Counted from the first letter of the stretch, positions 33,368-44,559 are shown. The stretch is DNA of 64,000 nucleotides from Panax quinquefolius (GCA_020205615.1 CM035162.1:29118681-29182680), one strand, 5' to 3'. Numbers and translations: made by a program. The notes: a model not told the origin generated them from the sequence alone.

Positions 33368-34048
33368 CTATCTCATCTTAGCATCGATCTCCACTTCGGA
33401 TTCTTCATCACTCCAAGTAATAAAGGCTTTGTTCTTCTTGTTGTCTTTGTAGTTGGTCTTTTCTTTATTCTTTAGTTGAAAACAGTCTTTCTTAAAGTGG
33501 CTAGGATGTCCACATTCGAAGCACGTCTCTTTATTTTGTTTTCCTTTGAATTTATTTGAATTGAAGATGTTTCTCCTCTTGTTTTTCCTTTGTAGTAACC
33601 CCTTGAGTTTCCTTGACATCATTGCTATTTCTTCATCGGAGTTATCATCAAGTTCCTCTTCATTATCTGCAGTAAGAGCTAAGACCTTTCTTTGAGGAGT
33701 TTCCTCCTCATCATCATATCTCTTTAACTGATGTTCATATTCTTCTAGTCCACCAAACAAGGTTAAAGTATCCATGGAAGAAATAGTAACAGAATCTTGA
33801 AGAGTAGTGATTTTAGAAGTAAACCTTTTGGGCATAGCCCGAAGCAACTTACGGTTGATCGCACTTTGAGGAATAGTCTTGTCCAACAATTTCAAGGAGT
33901 TTATAAGGACTAGAAATCTTGCTTGAGCTAGCTTGATGGTTTCATCTTTTTTGAGCTTGAACATTTCATAATCGTGCATAAGCATGCTTAGCTTGACTTC
34001 TCGTACTTTTGAAGTACCTTCATGACTTACCACTAAAGTATCCCACAT
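33368..34048 (-). pseudogene. Sirevirus gag, N-terminus lost
   Basis: A 226-codon open stretch starts inside the UBN2-type gag domain (WDTLVVSHEGTSKVRE..., then LLRAMPKRF.SKITTL.....L..L.LFGGLEEYE). It has an acidic segment and a CCHC knuckle (CFECGHPSHFKKDC) and ends WSDEESE. The first ~100 residues of a Sirevirus gag are missing. The apparent start ATG is created at the junction with the inserted LTR (TGTAAGACCC starts at 34048), so it is not a real start. Confidence 0.88.
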
Positions 34049-34213
34049 GTAAGACCCTGAATTTTATGAAATAAAAGTATTCAATTTTTCTATTTAGTAA
34101 ATGGTTAAATTGATAACAAGTTAAAGTTAAGGTTAATATATGAAATTTTTCAAAATACGCAAGTGGTTATAAAATATTCATTTTTGTCGGGGAATATTCT
34201 TTTTGTCGTGGAA
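34048..34213 (+). mobile_element. 166-bp start of a Tekay-type LTR, inserted in gag
   Basis: TGTAAGACCCTGAATTTTAT through GTCGGGGAATATTC matches LTR starts elsewhere (inverse of 20740-20909). It breaks off where a different LTR-like sequence begins. It is preceded by CCACA; no partner duplication was found. Confidence 0.7.
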
Positions 34214-35410
34214 TGTAGACACTCGAAATTTTCTGTACTATTGTTACTAACATTACAAGAGGACAGATTTGTCTTTTAAGAGAGGACCCTGACAGACAAT
34301 CCAAATCAACACCGGATACTACCGGAAGTTCAGCATTAACCCTGGATCGCAATCTGGGAGTAACGGTTTCAACCTCGGATTTAACCCTGAGACCTGCAGA
34401 TACAACACCGATTAATCTCGAAGATAAACCCGAGGTATCCAGTCTCACTCCCAACCATGGGAATAGCCACCAACCTTGGTGATAACCCCAAGGAATGCAG
34501 TTTTGGAGATAACCCTAAATGCTTGTTCCAAATGCCATCGGCTTCAATCTCGGACTCAACAACGAATACACTTTGTGCCAACACACGGCAATCACATCGG
34601 GAAGACAGCACACCTCAAAGATGACAATGAGGATCTTCAACAAACGCGGCGATCCAATCTCAAATAATCGAGCAACGTCTCGCTTATCGGCCCAATCTGG
34701 CGAAGAAATTCGGTGAGGGCAACATCGCCATCTCGTCCAACACGATGCCACGTCTTGTCTCTACGCAACAATGTCCCACAAGGCTAACCAATCCCGAGTG
34801 ACTATTATGCGGGGTAGCGGATGAAAGTTGAAGCTTCAAGACCGGGAGGCATCGTCCCATCTTCAAAGACTTCGTACAAACTCTAATCTCATACCATCAT
34901 ACAACTCTCGACAACGGCGGTCCAAAATAGGTCCTGAATACCTCAAAGCAGGATGTCGGATTGCACTTCTCAAAATCCGAGTGGACATTCTGATTGCCTA
35001 AGTGCACGTGCTTGAGACGCATCGGACCACAGAATCGGGCCGACCCAGACCCCCTCTAGTACACTGCTTTGAGCCATGCAAGTACACCTTGACACCTTTT
35101 CCTATAAATAAGAGGCTTGGGGTGCTGATTTTAAGAGAAAAAGATGGGAAACCCCTGCACAATTTGCTCTTGACTTGCCATATGATGTATTTTCTCACTT
35201 TCAAACACCTGTGAGCTCATATATAGCCTCTTTTATACCCACAAAAGTCCATTGTTTACTCACTCTAAAGATATAGAAGCCCTTTTTATCAAGTAAATTG
35301 TAAGCCTTCTCACACACTTGTAGTCTTTCTCTTCATCTTTTGCACACCCTTCTACACGTTGAGAGTCGTGTTGCTTGCTTTTTGGGACTTGATTCTGTGG
35401 TTTCCTTCAC

Positions 35411-35469
<59 letters not shown>

Positions 35470-35616
35470 TTAACATTATCGAGTTATGCATCGATTGAGC
35501 CTAGACTTCGATCCGGAGCGGTTACTTACTTTATATATATATATATACTTATATATATCAACTGTGTGTCGGACTTTGTTCGATGAGCCTAGACTTCGGT
35601 CTGGTGCGTTTATTCG

Positions 35617-35677
<61 letters not shown>

Positions 35678-35744
35678 TTATATATATATCAACTGTGTTG
35701 GACTTTGTTCGATGAGCCTAGACTTGATGCAGTGCATTTATTCG

Positions 35745-35817
<73 letters not shown>

Positions 35818-35968
35818 CTGTGGCTTGAACTATGTTCGATGAGCACAGATTTTACATCCTATATGCGTTTATTGCTTTTATATATATATACATATATATT
35901 TATTTATTTTGTCTTTGGAGTTCCCTTCGTGGCGATTGATCATTTTTATGACTTTTCTTTACATTTGA
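34214..35968 (+). mobile_element. Possible Tat/Ogre-type LTR fragment with internal minisatellite
   Basis: It starts TGTAGACACTCGAAATTTTC, a start I associate with Tat/Ogre LTRs. It is less AT-rich than its surroundings up to about 35100 and has a TATAAATA at 35103-35110. Beyond that is a T-rich leader and a tandem array. No gag, PBS or second LTR follows. Instead the Sirevirus LTR resumes at about 35969. The assignment is from terminal resemblance only. ORFs on both strands here show no known domain. Confidence 0.4.
35414..35900 (+). repeat. ~110-130-bp minisatellite alternating with (TA)n
   Basis: Four units of the form CAACTGTGT.GGACTTTGTTCGATGAGCCTAGACTTCGxxCxGxxGCGTTTATTCGCTT (broken up here) alternate with TA runs. 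The runs grow from about 20 to over 60 bp along the array. The unique parts begin at about 35463, 35570, 35688 and 35815. Confidence 0.85.
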
Positions 35969-37746
35969 CTATTACCTCTATAATAATAGCCTAGTCCACG
36001 TCAATACCAACTAGTATTAGAGACTCACTTTATTTATTTCTTTATAAATAAATACAGATTACAAAACAGATTCTAACAAAAATTAATTAACAATTAATTT
36101 TCTTTGAGCTCTCTTGCTCCTTATGCACCTATGCACTCTTCAAGCACCTTTACTTCCTTGAACTTGTTTGTAAGCTTTTTCTCTAATCCCCTAAGATTAA
36201 AACCTTTAGACTACACTTAGTCTAAAATAGAAACTCAATACAGATATAGAGGTCTATGATCAATGCAAGAATAATCAATTTAACATTTAAAGACTCAAAC
36301 TATATGCAATGATCAATTAGCACAAAATAAATAAGCAATTAATTCTCACTAAGTATCAGCTAATAAATATCAGAAGATTAAAAACTTAGCTGATCACACG
36401 TTGCAACTGTTAACAATATATTGCTCGATAATATGTAGTGCAAAAATTACTTCGTGAGTTGTGTTTTTCCAAAACATGCAAACACTAATTTATAGCCCAT
36501 ATAATATTACCGTTAAAAAGATAAGTTCCAATTTAATCAAACGGTATGATAATAACTAAGAGAATAATTTTCACAACGGTAAAGGTTGAAATAGTCCACA
36601 ACTTCAATATATATCCAGATTCATAATTTCGTTAGTGGAATAAATCAAAAGACCTTTAAAAGATACTCCCTCCGTCCCAAATTATCTGCGTTGTTCTAGA
36701 GTTCCACACAGATACCAATATGTGTGATAAAAATACTAAAATACCCTCATTACTATTAACTATAACACCTTTGCTCTTCTCCATGTCTGCTCATCTTCTT
36801 TCGCTCTGTCTATCTTTACTTTCTCTCTCCTCATCTTATATCACAATATAAATTGAATTTTCTCACCCTTCCCTCTATTTACGTCATCTCTCTCTCTCTC
36901 TTTTTTCTACTCACAGCCTAAAACTCTCACATCTAAAAGTTCAAAGTTTCTATATGAGGTTTTTTTTTCTTTTTCTCCTAACCATTTTAGATAAGTTCTT
37001 ATAAAATCCTAGTGCCAAAAGATTGAATGTAAAATGACCACAATTTTTTCTTTTTCTTTAGGTTTTAGATAAGTTCTTGTAAAAAAAAAAATTACTTCCA
37101 CCATGAATTCAAACTCCTTATCGATGGTAATTAAAAATATAAAAACTCTGGATGATGGTAAAAGAGTCGGATCTGAAGGAAGAGAGAATGAAGAAAAAAG
37201 AGAGAGAAAATAATAAGTAATTGCAGGGATATATATGGAGGAAAGAGAAAGAGTATTGAAAATTGTGGACTATTAATCTTATGGGTATTTTGGAAAAATT
37301 TATAATTGTTTCTCCTAGAAATCTTAAAACGTCAGATATTTTGAAATTAAAAATTTGCTCTATAACGTCAAATAAAACGGAACCGAGGGAGTAGTCTGCA
37401 GAGAGAGAAAGTATGAGTGTATATATATGTGTGGAGAGAGGATGAGAGTAATGACTATCAACAATTAGGGTAAAGGGGAAAACTTGGAAAATAAAGAGAA
37501 AAAATGCATTGAAATCTTGAAAAAGCAGATATTGTGGGACAATTTTTTTTTGCTAAAACATCAGATAATTTGGGACAGAGGGAGTAATAATTTTGACTTA
37601 ATCTCTTCACTTAAAAGTGGCGTGTAGAAAATATGTACAACTGTCAATTATCTTTCCAAGACTAAAGATCTTTTAAGAGTCCAAACAATCATAATAGCTT
37701 TTCCTTGAAACACTCACAAACATCTTATCTTAATAAATGGTTAGCT

Positions 37747-37794
<48 letters not shown>

Positions 37795-38212
37795 TCATAT
37801 TATAACCAGATGTCAACTTATGCAAAAACATTCCTCAAAAACCGCACATGTAATAAAGTCTAACTGCCAATTTAAATATACACGTGTAACATTGTTTCAC
37901 ATATCACACATATACCACTTTTGCAATACAAGTTAATATATTTTAAGTGACATAATATTTTTAGAAAAACCTTTTTCATTTAAGACATATAACAAGATAT
38001 AATGCAATAATATGTCTTAGAGCCTTTAAATAAAAAATCAATTATTATGCAATTGATCTTACATTTGTTTTCTTAGAAAAGAAAAACTTTCTTCCTCAAT
38101 TTGAAAATCCCACCAACAATCCTTTATCAACAAACCTGAAACACCATCAAACAATTTAGTATTTGAACATTTCATCATCAAAACATAAGGCTGGAATATG
38201 ACTAAGTCAACA
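35969..38212 (-). mobile_element. 5' LTR of the Sirevirus, 3' end missing, carrying a MITE
   Basis: It matches the 3' LTR from about 21874 to 23200. The last ~280 bp of the LTR (equivalent of 21594-21873) and the PBS are replaced by the foreign block. It contains a Stowaway composite at 36666-37584 and (TA)n at 37750-37787. Confidence 0.9.
36666..37584. mobile_element. Composite Stowaway MITE (TA target duplication)
   Basis: It starts CTCCCTCCGTCCCAAATTA, ends TTTGGGACAGAGGGAG and is flanked by TA. The 3' LTR of the same Sirevirus shows the empty site (AAAGATAATAATTTT near 22556). A second inverted terminus (ACGGAACCGAGGGAG, ending 37391, followed by TA) lies inside, so two related elements or two ends are fused. 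A CTCTC-rich stretch is at 36790-36910. No transposase. Confidence 0.9.
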
Positions 38213-38290
38213 ATAGCGTACTTATGTTTCAATACTTTAGTTTGTGGATAATTATGATATAACAGTAGAATAATTTGTTACTATATGATA

Positions 38291-38573
38291 CTCTCTCCGT
38301 CACAGAATAAAAGTTTTTATTATTATTTTAAGTAGTTCAAAGTTAAATATCTACTTATCTTAAATATTTTATTTTTACAATAATTTATCTATAATACCTT
38401 TATTATTAATTATCATATTTTTATTCTCTATGCATATTTATGGAGTATCACTAGTCATGCAAGTAAAACTATACAATTAAATGAGAATTTAAATATGGAC
38501 AAATTGTCATTTTATCTTTTTTATTAATATGCGTAAAAAATTGAGCAAAACTTTTATCCCGGGACATAAAGAG
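38291..38573. mobile_element. Stowaway-like MITE (283 bp)
   Basis: It starts CTCTCTCCGTCACAGAATAAAAG and ends CTTTTATCCCGGGACATAAAGAG, with TA on both sides (38289-38290 and 38574-38575). Its interior is the reverse complement of that of the MITE at 21319. Confidence 0.82.
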
Positions 38574-38584
38574 TATATGATTGT

Positions 38585-38820
38585 TAAATATATTAACAAT
38601 GATTCGTAGATATTTTAATTTAGGCTCATGAGAATCAATATTAGTAAATGACTTCTATAAAAATAAAATTGCTATAAATTAATAAGTTACTCTAAATTTT
38701 TTCGGGATCATAAATAGTGTTTAATTTGTTTCTAGTTAAATTCTAGGTTTAAAAAATATTTTAATACTAGTTAATAAAATAAAATAAGGTGACTTTAAAA
38801 AGTGTTTTAGTATCAATTAA
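38585..38820 (+). repeat. AT-rich dispersed repeat, second half of copy 1
   Basis: The blocks TAAATGACTTCTATAAAAATAAAATTG, TTGTTTCTAGTTAAATTCTA and GTGTTTTAGTATCAATTAAATT correspond to about 41130-41320. Confidence 0.6.
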
Positions 38821-38965
38821 ATTAGGGAAACGATATTTACACATATAATTTTGATATTTTCACATGTGCTCCTCTCACATAAAGGTGAGACCCACAATAT
38901 TTACTTGTGAGAGAAGACTATGTGAAAATATCAAAATTACATATAAAAAAAGTGTTCCCCTTAAA
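38821..38965. mobile_element. Fold-back MITE (~145 bp)
   Basis: Inverted arms of about 50 bp share the core TATAATTTTGATATTTTCACAT (broken for quoting) and end AGGGGAACA/AGGGAAACG. The centre is CTCACATAAAGGTGAGACCCAC. A related copy lies at 54150-54280. Confidence 0.75.
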
Positions 38966-39054
38966 TTATAGTTCTATATCAAAGATCAATGACAAAACAA
39001 ATTTAGTTTTGTCTTATTATATATGTATGTATATAGATATATAGACTAGATAAG

Positions 39055-40054
39055 TAAGAGTGAGCAAAAAATGGATAAAACCGAATTATCGAACCGAACC
39101 GAAATTTATTAACCGAATTATTTCGGTTTTTCAGTTTTTTTTACAATTTAGATTATATCCGAATTATTACTCAGTATTCGGTTACGGTTTTGGTTTTCAA
39201 AAAACAGATTATTCGGGTATCCGAATAACCGAAACTTAATAATTAAAAAAAATTAATTTTATAACAGACCAAGTCCATTTCACTAATTTCAGTATTTCAC
39301 ATTTGATTTCAGACTCCTTACCACGCTCGGCCACTCCGCCTTCCCACTCCATTTCACATTTCAGATCCCTTATCTTCACTCTACTCGATCTCTGGATCTC
39401 ACATCCTCTCCACTTCTCCAACCTCCGCCTCTCTCCCGGCCTCCAGTCTCTCCGCCTCTCTCCGGCTCCGCCTCGCGCCTCTCTCCGACCTCATGAGACA
39501 GCCAGACCAGTGATTGTGTTTTGTGTTGTGTGTTGGTGGGTTGATTTGATTTTATAAATTTGGTATAGATGGATCTGGTTGCCCCACTTTGCCCCCATCA
39601 ATGCACTCCATCTCCTTGCGCAACCCCTCCACCTCCACTAGTTATAAGTTATGTCAAATGATCAATTATATATAGTAGCTTATATATTCATTCACAAATT
39701 TAACTTGTGCATGTTTGTAACTTTTAAATAAGGTTGATTTTTGAATTAATTATACCACTCATCTATCTTCATCAAAATCGAGAGATTTTATGTTTATGTT
39801 TATGTTACATTGTTGTCGCCAACCCTGATTGATTGACATGAAAAGGTTGGTATTGGAAATTAATTTGTTAAAGCAGGTTATTAGTTCGGTTATTATCGAA
39901 TATCCCAAATTATAATTCGATAATTAAGATATTATTAATTGGTTATTTTTAAATTTCTGGTTAGTAGTCTGGATAGTAAAATTATCAATAATTCGGTTTG
40001 GTTATAACCTAGAATATTTTATTTGATTCGGTTATAACCGAATGATCACTCCTA
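39055..40054. mobile_element. Non-autonomous hAT element (1,000 bp) with 8-bp TSD
   Basis: Termini are TAAGAGTGAGC and GATCACTCCTA, flanked by a perfect duplication TAGATAAG (39047-39054 and 40055-40062). It is the same family as 26864-27721: the first ~190 bp (AACCGAATTATTTCGGTTTT) and the last ~100 bp (GGTTATAACCGAATGATCAC) align. The middle (39290-39660) is different, with CTCTCTCC-rich, GC-richer sequence. The short ORFs across the middle (39236-39557) follow low-complexity sequence. Confidence 0.9.
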
Positions 40055-40062
40055 TAGATAAG

Positions 40063-41340
40063 CCGTATAAGCACAAGTTTTATTTTAATTCTTTACTTAT
40101 TCTATATATATATAATGATTATAATTTTTTAATTTTAATTTAACTTATCATAAAATGACTATAAACTTTGCTCAAAACGAATAATTATCAAAAACTTGCA
40201 ATTGAATGTTAGTAATATATATTTATTTTGTTGTTGTTTTAAATTTAATATTCAATTTATATAGATTTTAAATTTTATTTTCAATCTTTCAATTTATATA
40301 TAGTTATTTAGAGTTAAAAAATGAGTGAAATCTAAACGTCTAAACTTGGTGTTTAAGAAATTCTATATGACATAAAATTAGAGTAATAAGTTACCATCAT
40401 GTTTTATTTTTGTTTTTAATGGTAACTGAAATTTTAATATATATATATATATATATATAAGTGAGATTTTTAACATTAATTAACTAAAGATCTCATGTCT
40501 AGAGTAGTGGTATTGGTTTCGATTCAACAAAGGTAGAATGCCTAGTCGAGGGTCAAGTACAATAGGTAAAAGACGTGTTTGTTTTGGCTCCCGAACGCTG
40601 AAATAAAATTAGTAATTAAAATTTAATCATTAATATATTTTGTAATATATATTACACTTTTTAATATTAATTATTGTTTTCTCATAATTTTTAAATATTT
40701 TAAATATATAATTATTTAGGAATAAGTTGTTGTAGAATAACAGTTACCATTATGAATTTTACTTTTAAAATTAACTAAATTTTAATTACAATATATAAGT
40801 TATAATTATTTTTAACATTAATTAACTAAATGTCTCCTATATTAATTGTTGTTATGTAATTTATAATATTTTTCCTACATTTTAATATTTAGTTATTTAG
40901 AGTCTAAAGTTGAGTAAAGTAAAATTCTAAGCATGTTTTTAAAGTTAAAATTTATTGTATGACTAAGTAATTAAAGAACTATAAAATAAAATTATTGTAA
41001 AATAATATAAATTAAAGTTTGTAGAACCATAAAAAGAATTTTGGTAATTCTCTAACATTAACTATTAATTATTTTTAATAGTTACTAATTTCACAACTTA
41101 ACTTAATAATTGCATATAATATAGTTTAATTTAAGACTTCTATAAGAAATAAAATTATTATAAAATAATTAATATGTTACTCTAAAGTTTTTCTAGATCA
41201 TAAATAATATATTGGTTCTAATTAAATTCTAAATTTAAAAAGTATTTTAGTTGTAGTTAATAAAATAAAATTAAGAGTTTTTAAAAAAGTGTTTTAGTAA
41301 CAATTAAATTTTAATTTCATACTAAAGGATAAAAAAAACT
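40063..41340. repeat. AT-rich dispersed repeat, copy 2
   Basis: About 40865-41330 equals 20930-21190 joined to 38600-38820. A weaker relative of its first part lies at about 40300-40440 (TTATTTAGAGTTAAAAAATG), so the region may itself be a diverged tandem duplication. No coding potential was found. Confidence 0.55.
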
Positions 41341-41560
41341 TAATTTTATATAGGTATAGATATAGATGAAAGGGAAAGAAAATATATGGTTTTTGTTTTA
41401 ATATAATCATTCATAAGATTTCATTTAAACAGGATAGTAATATCCAAAAAAGGTTTTCCACGTCGAAGTTTGCTAACGACATGAAATGACAAGTGTCACA
41501 TTGTCGGGTAGATTTACAGGTATGACTTGAAAACTGAATATATACTCATTCTATAAAATA
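41341..41560. other. AT-rich spacer
   Basis: No ORF or repeat was recognised. A slightly GC-richer patch at 41455-41530 is not identifiable. Confidence 0.4.
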
Positions 41561-41561
41561 T

Positions 41562-41830
41562 TCCCTCAATTCCAAATATAAAATTATTATTAATTTTTAA
41601 AAATCAATCTGAAACATTTTTCAACTAAAAAATTACATGAAAAATTTAAATTTTAGTCAATAAAATGATAAAATATAAAATTATTTAAAATGTATTGCTC
41701 GTTGAAGATTTATTATTTTATATTTTTTAATAAATTATCTCAATTTTTGAGTTTAAAATGTTTCAAATTAACTTTAAAAAATTCAATAATTTTATAATTT
41801 GAAATAAAGATAATACATCATATGTACAGT
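41562..41830. mobile_element. Stowaway-like MITE (degenerate)
   Basis: CTCAATTCCAAATATAAAATTATT at the left is inverted as AATTTTATAATTTGAAATAAAG at the right. The interior is also palindromic (AAATCAATCTGAAACATTTT against GTTTCAAATTAACTTT). The terminal CTCCCTC is only partly kept (TTCCCTC). Confidence 0.55.
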
Positions 41831-42595
41831 TGTCATATAAATTAAAAAATAAAAATATAAAATAAAATTTCCATTTTATTCACAATGAATCGTATATAAG
41901 TACACTACACTAATTTTTTTTATTAAAAAATAATATGTACTTTTGAAAATAAAATAGACAACATTATATAAACGCCTCCCACCACCCTTCTGAATTAAAA
42001 ATTAAAATTAGAATAAATTTGAACTGCTGTGTTTTTTTTCATTCAAATTTAAATTGGATTCTATCTTATTATTATAGATTTGGACTCTTTATTTTAAATT
42101 ATTAATATTATCAGATTAAAAATAATATTATTAAAATAAATATATATTTAAACGATATTTAAAACACCGATAATAACAGTCGTTTTATTTTGTTCATATA
42201 ATATACGACTATGAATATAGTAGTAATAAACTAAACATGGACTCTGCATAGTTAATGAAACATAATTAAGGTTAATTAATAAGGTACAAATTAATAGGTT
42301 CGAAAGCGATATATAAGTTTTACTATTTGATTTTGACTAGAACCTAACCAGCCATTAATCAATATTTTTGATAGTTGAGTATTCATTGACGCTAATATAA
42401 AAAGCTTGTCACCTTTTGAATAAAATAATGGTGTTTGTTTTTTTGTTGTCCATTAGGAGTAAGATCTCTTAGAATAATGGTGATTTTTTTTGTTGTGCAT
42501 TAGGAGTTATGGCAATGTTTGTTTGTTTATAATGATTTGAGATTATAATTTTAAAATTATTAATTTTAGAATTAATTAAATAATTTTTGTCATGT
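41831..42595. other. AT-rich spacer
   Basis: No coding sequence was recognised. An imperfect direct repeat (GGTGTTTGTTTTTTTGTTGTCCATTAGGAGT / GGTGATTTTTTTTGTTGTGCATTAGGAGT, broken for quoting) lies at about 42430 and 42479. Confidence 0.4.
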
Positions 42596-42617
42596 GTTTA
42601 TTTTTTATTAGTTGATA

Positions 42618-42644
42618 GCCCGTGCAATGCACGGGCTAGTTTGT
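42618..42644. mobile_element. Helitron-like 3' terminal hairpin (candidate)
   Basis: AGCCCGTGCAATGCACGGGCT is a 9-bp perfect stem with a short loop, followed directly by AGTT (CTAG overlaps the stem end). Helitrons end in a GC-rich hairpin followed by CTRR, usually after about 10 bp. Here the spacing is shorter than usual. The matching 5' TC end was not located. This hairpin is also common at the ends of other plant repeats. Confidence 0.35.
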
Positions 42645-42810
42645 TTTTCGATTGTATAATTTTTTAAAATTGGAATGAGAAAGATTTTTCATACTAATAT
42701 TTTTTTCCATATAAACTTTTCGATTCTTTTTTGCATAGCATAGCAATTACATGTATAAATATGTTGTTATTGCTATTTTATTACTTCCACTTTTATTGTG
42801 ATAACCCATT

Positions 42811-43032
42811 TTATTTAAGGTTATTCAGTTGTTGGTCAATTTTTTGAATCTTCTCTTTCATGGCTTCGATCTTTGTTTGTAACGTAACAATAGATTCTTC
42901 GATCCTTGTATTCTTGGCATATCCATAACCTACCATCATCGTACCATCGCTATCATCGCTTATTTCAATAATTTGTCGTTTGTTTACCTTTTTTTTTTTG
43001 TTGGTATAGATCGCAAATAAATAAAAACACAT
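42811..43032 (-). CDS. Unrecognised small ORF with acidic patch and coiled coil
   Basis: A 73-codon ORF. An N-terminal hydrophobic stretch is followed by a Lys run (from a poly-T tract), the acidic motif IIEISDDSDG and a C-terminal heptad-like helix (ESIVTLQTKIEAMKEKIQKI). The ISDDSD-plus-coiled-coil end looks like the tail of a longer nuclear or transposon protein, whose upstream part is not readable here. I do not recognise the family. It may be only a fragment. Confidence 0.25.
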   Translation of the reverse strand: MCFYLFAIYTNKKKKVNKRQIIEISDDSDGTMMVGYGYAKNTRIEESIVTLQTKIEAMKEKIQKIDQQLNNLK

Positions 43033-43398
43033 AAAATTTTAAAAATAACATGCAAAATAGGAAGAATATATTAGTTTAAAAATCGGACTAATGACTTTTA
43101 CCGGTATCCGTTATTTAGTATTTCGTATGAAATTGTTTGTATATTGAGTTTTTTGTTTATGTGATAGTGATATTTATAGGTGTTTTATATTTAATGAGTA
43201 TTTTTTTTTGTCATCAATGTTTATCCGTTATACTCCTATGTTATAAAATTTTAGTTTTAATTTGGTGACTCTTGGAGTCTGTGTTAATTTTAGTTTTAAT
43301 TTGGTGACTTTTGAGTCCTGTGTTACAACCAACCCGACCGCATTCAATTTTTATAGTTTTAATATTTTATGTTTTTGTTGTTGGTGACTTTTGGAGTC
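43033..43398. repeat. Short repeats next to element C
   Basis: TTGGTGACT(C/T)TT(GG)AGTC.TGTGTTA occurs three times (about 43261, 43299 and 43382), with TTTTAGTTTTAATT between. The last copy adjoins the end of element C's LTR. Nothing else was recognised. Confidence 0.6.
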
Positions 43399-44559
43399 TG
43401 TGTTATTTTTTTTACCCAAAATTAGGTATACATCACCCATCTTGGGTCGCCGACTACATGGTATAATAAAATTCAAATACAACTTACTAATACAATGTTG
43501 AATAATTGTATAAATAAAATACGACAAAACATAAACGTGAGTTTGAATACAATTATTGTATTTACTAGAGATTATACAAACTCAAAAGGAGTCCTCATTA
43601 TAATTATTAACACACTATTTCATCGCGTAATAATAGTGACTACTACTAATGCTATCCTCCTAGAGACAAACTCAGTCCGCTCACCCGACTAGTCCCGACT
43701 ATCCCGCTAGTTCCTCATTATCTCAAGAGAAGAAGAGAATAAAGGAAAGAAAGGGTGAGCTCAACTAGCCCAAGAAGAAATATTATGACTAAGATAATGC
43801 GTAATAAATTATCGTTAGCCTTCAAATGTTGTTAAACCGATAAAATATAACAACATCAAGTTTAATCGCAATGAACAAGCAATCCATTAAAAGAGTCAAG
43901 TAGAGAATAAAATCTACTATCTTTTATGATTTAAAAGGTTTTTCATGACTTTTATCACTGGACTCAACTTAATAAATAATCCACATCATCGAATCACCCC
44001 GTGACTACGGCCAAGGATATTCTTTAGTATCACGACCACAAATTATCCATGACTACAACCAAGGACATTCGTATTCATTAATGGTCATGATCATGCCAAC
44101 AATCGTCCATCAATGCACTACGGCCAATGATAACTTTTACCACATCATTTGTAACATTACTACCATGATTACAATCAATAATCCCTCGGTCATAATCATA
44201 CCAAGTCCATCTATGCACTACAGCCATGTGATGACTTTCAACATAATATAAACACGAGGATGATGACAATGATATAAGAATTCAATAAAACAAGTTCAAG
44301 AATTAATTTATCCAGAACTAATAATGTCCAAATTGTCAACACGATATCGCTTTGTAGAGTAAAATTCAAGAATGATCGTAAGAATATTTCCATGAAAAGA
44401 TATCGGATGAAGCGCAAATATCAAGGATATTCTACTAATTTCATGGAGTATGTAAGTCAAAACTTTAACCAACCGAGTATAATAAAGAATGGAATAACAA
44501 AAGAAATCACCACGCACGCAGATTTTGACATGTACAAAGTTATTCCAATGTAATAATAA

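Larger units (their letters stand above)
21594..38212 (-). mobile_element. Ty1/copia Sirevirus (SIRE/Maximus-type) with nested insertions
   Basis: On the minus strand the order is 5' LTR (38212-35969), a foreign block replacing the LTR end, PBS and gag start, then gag, protease, integrase, RT, RNase H, an env-like ORF, PPT and 3' LTR (23200-21594). Copia order (integrase before RT), a long gag with coiled coil and CCHC, an extra ORF after RNase H and the AAAAAGGGGGAG PPT identify a Sirevirus. The span is 16.6 kb, of which about 3.7 kb is a solo LTR, about 1.9 kb foreign LTR pieces and 0.9 kb a MITE. Matching ATAGC duplications show both outer ends are original. Confidence 0.92.

Noticed and set aside
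34167..35214. Cluster of 60-95-codon ORFs on both strands
   Set aside because: The region is less AT-rich, so ORFs are longer by chance. They overlap on both strands and show no domain.
35359..35842. ORFs made of Ile-Tyr repeats
   Set aside because: They are translations of (TA)n tracts; the same applies to 26396-26687 and 53967-54320.
39236..39557. ORFs on both strands as a captured gene exon
   Set aside because: They are composition-driven within the hAT cargo. Capture is kept as a finding, but no coding exon is claimed.
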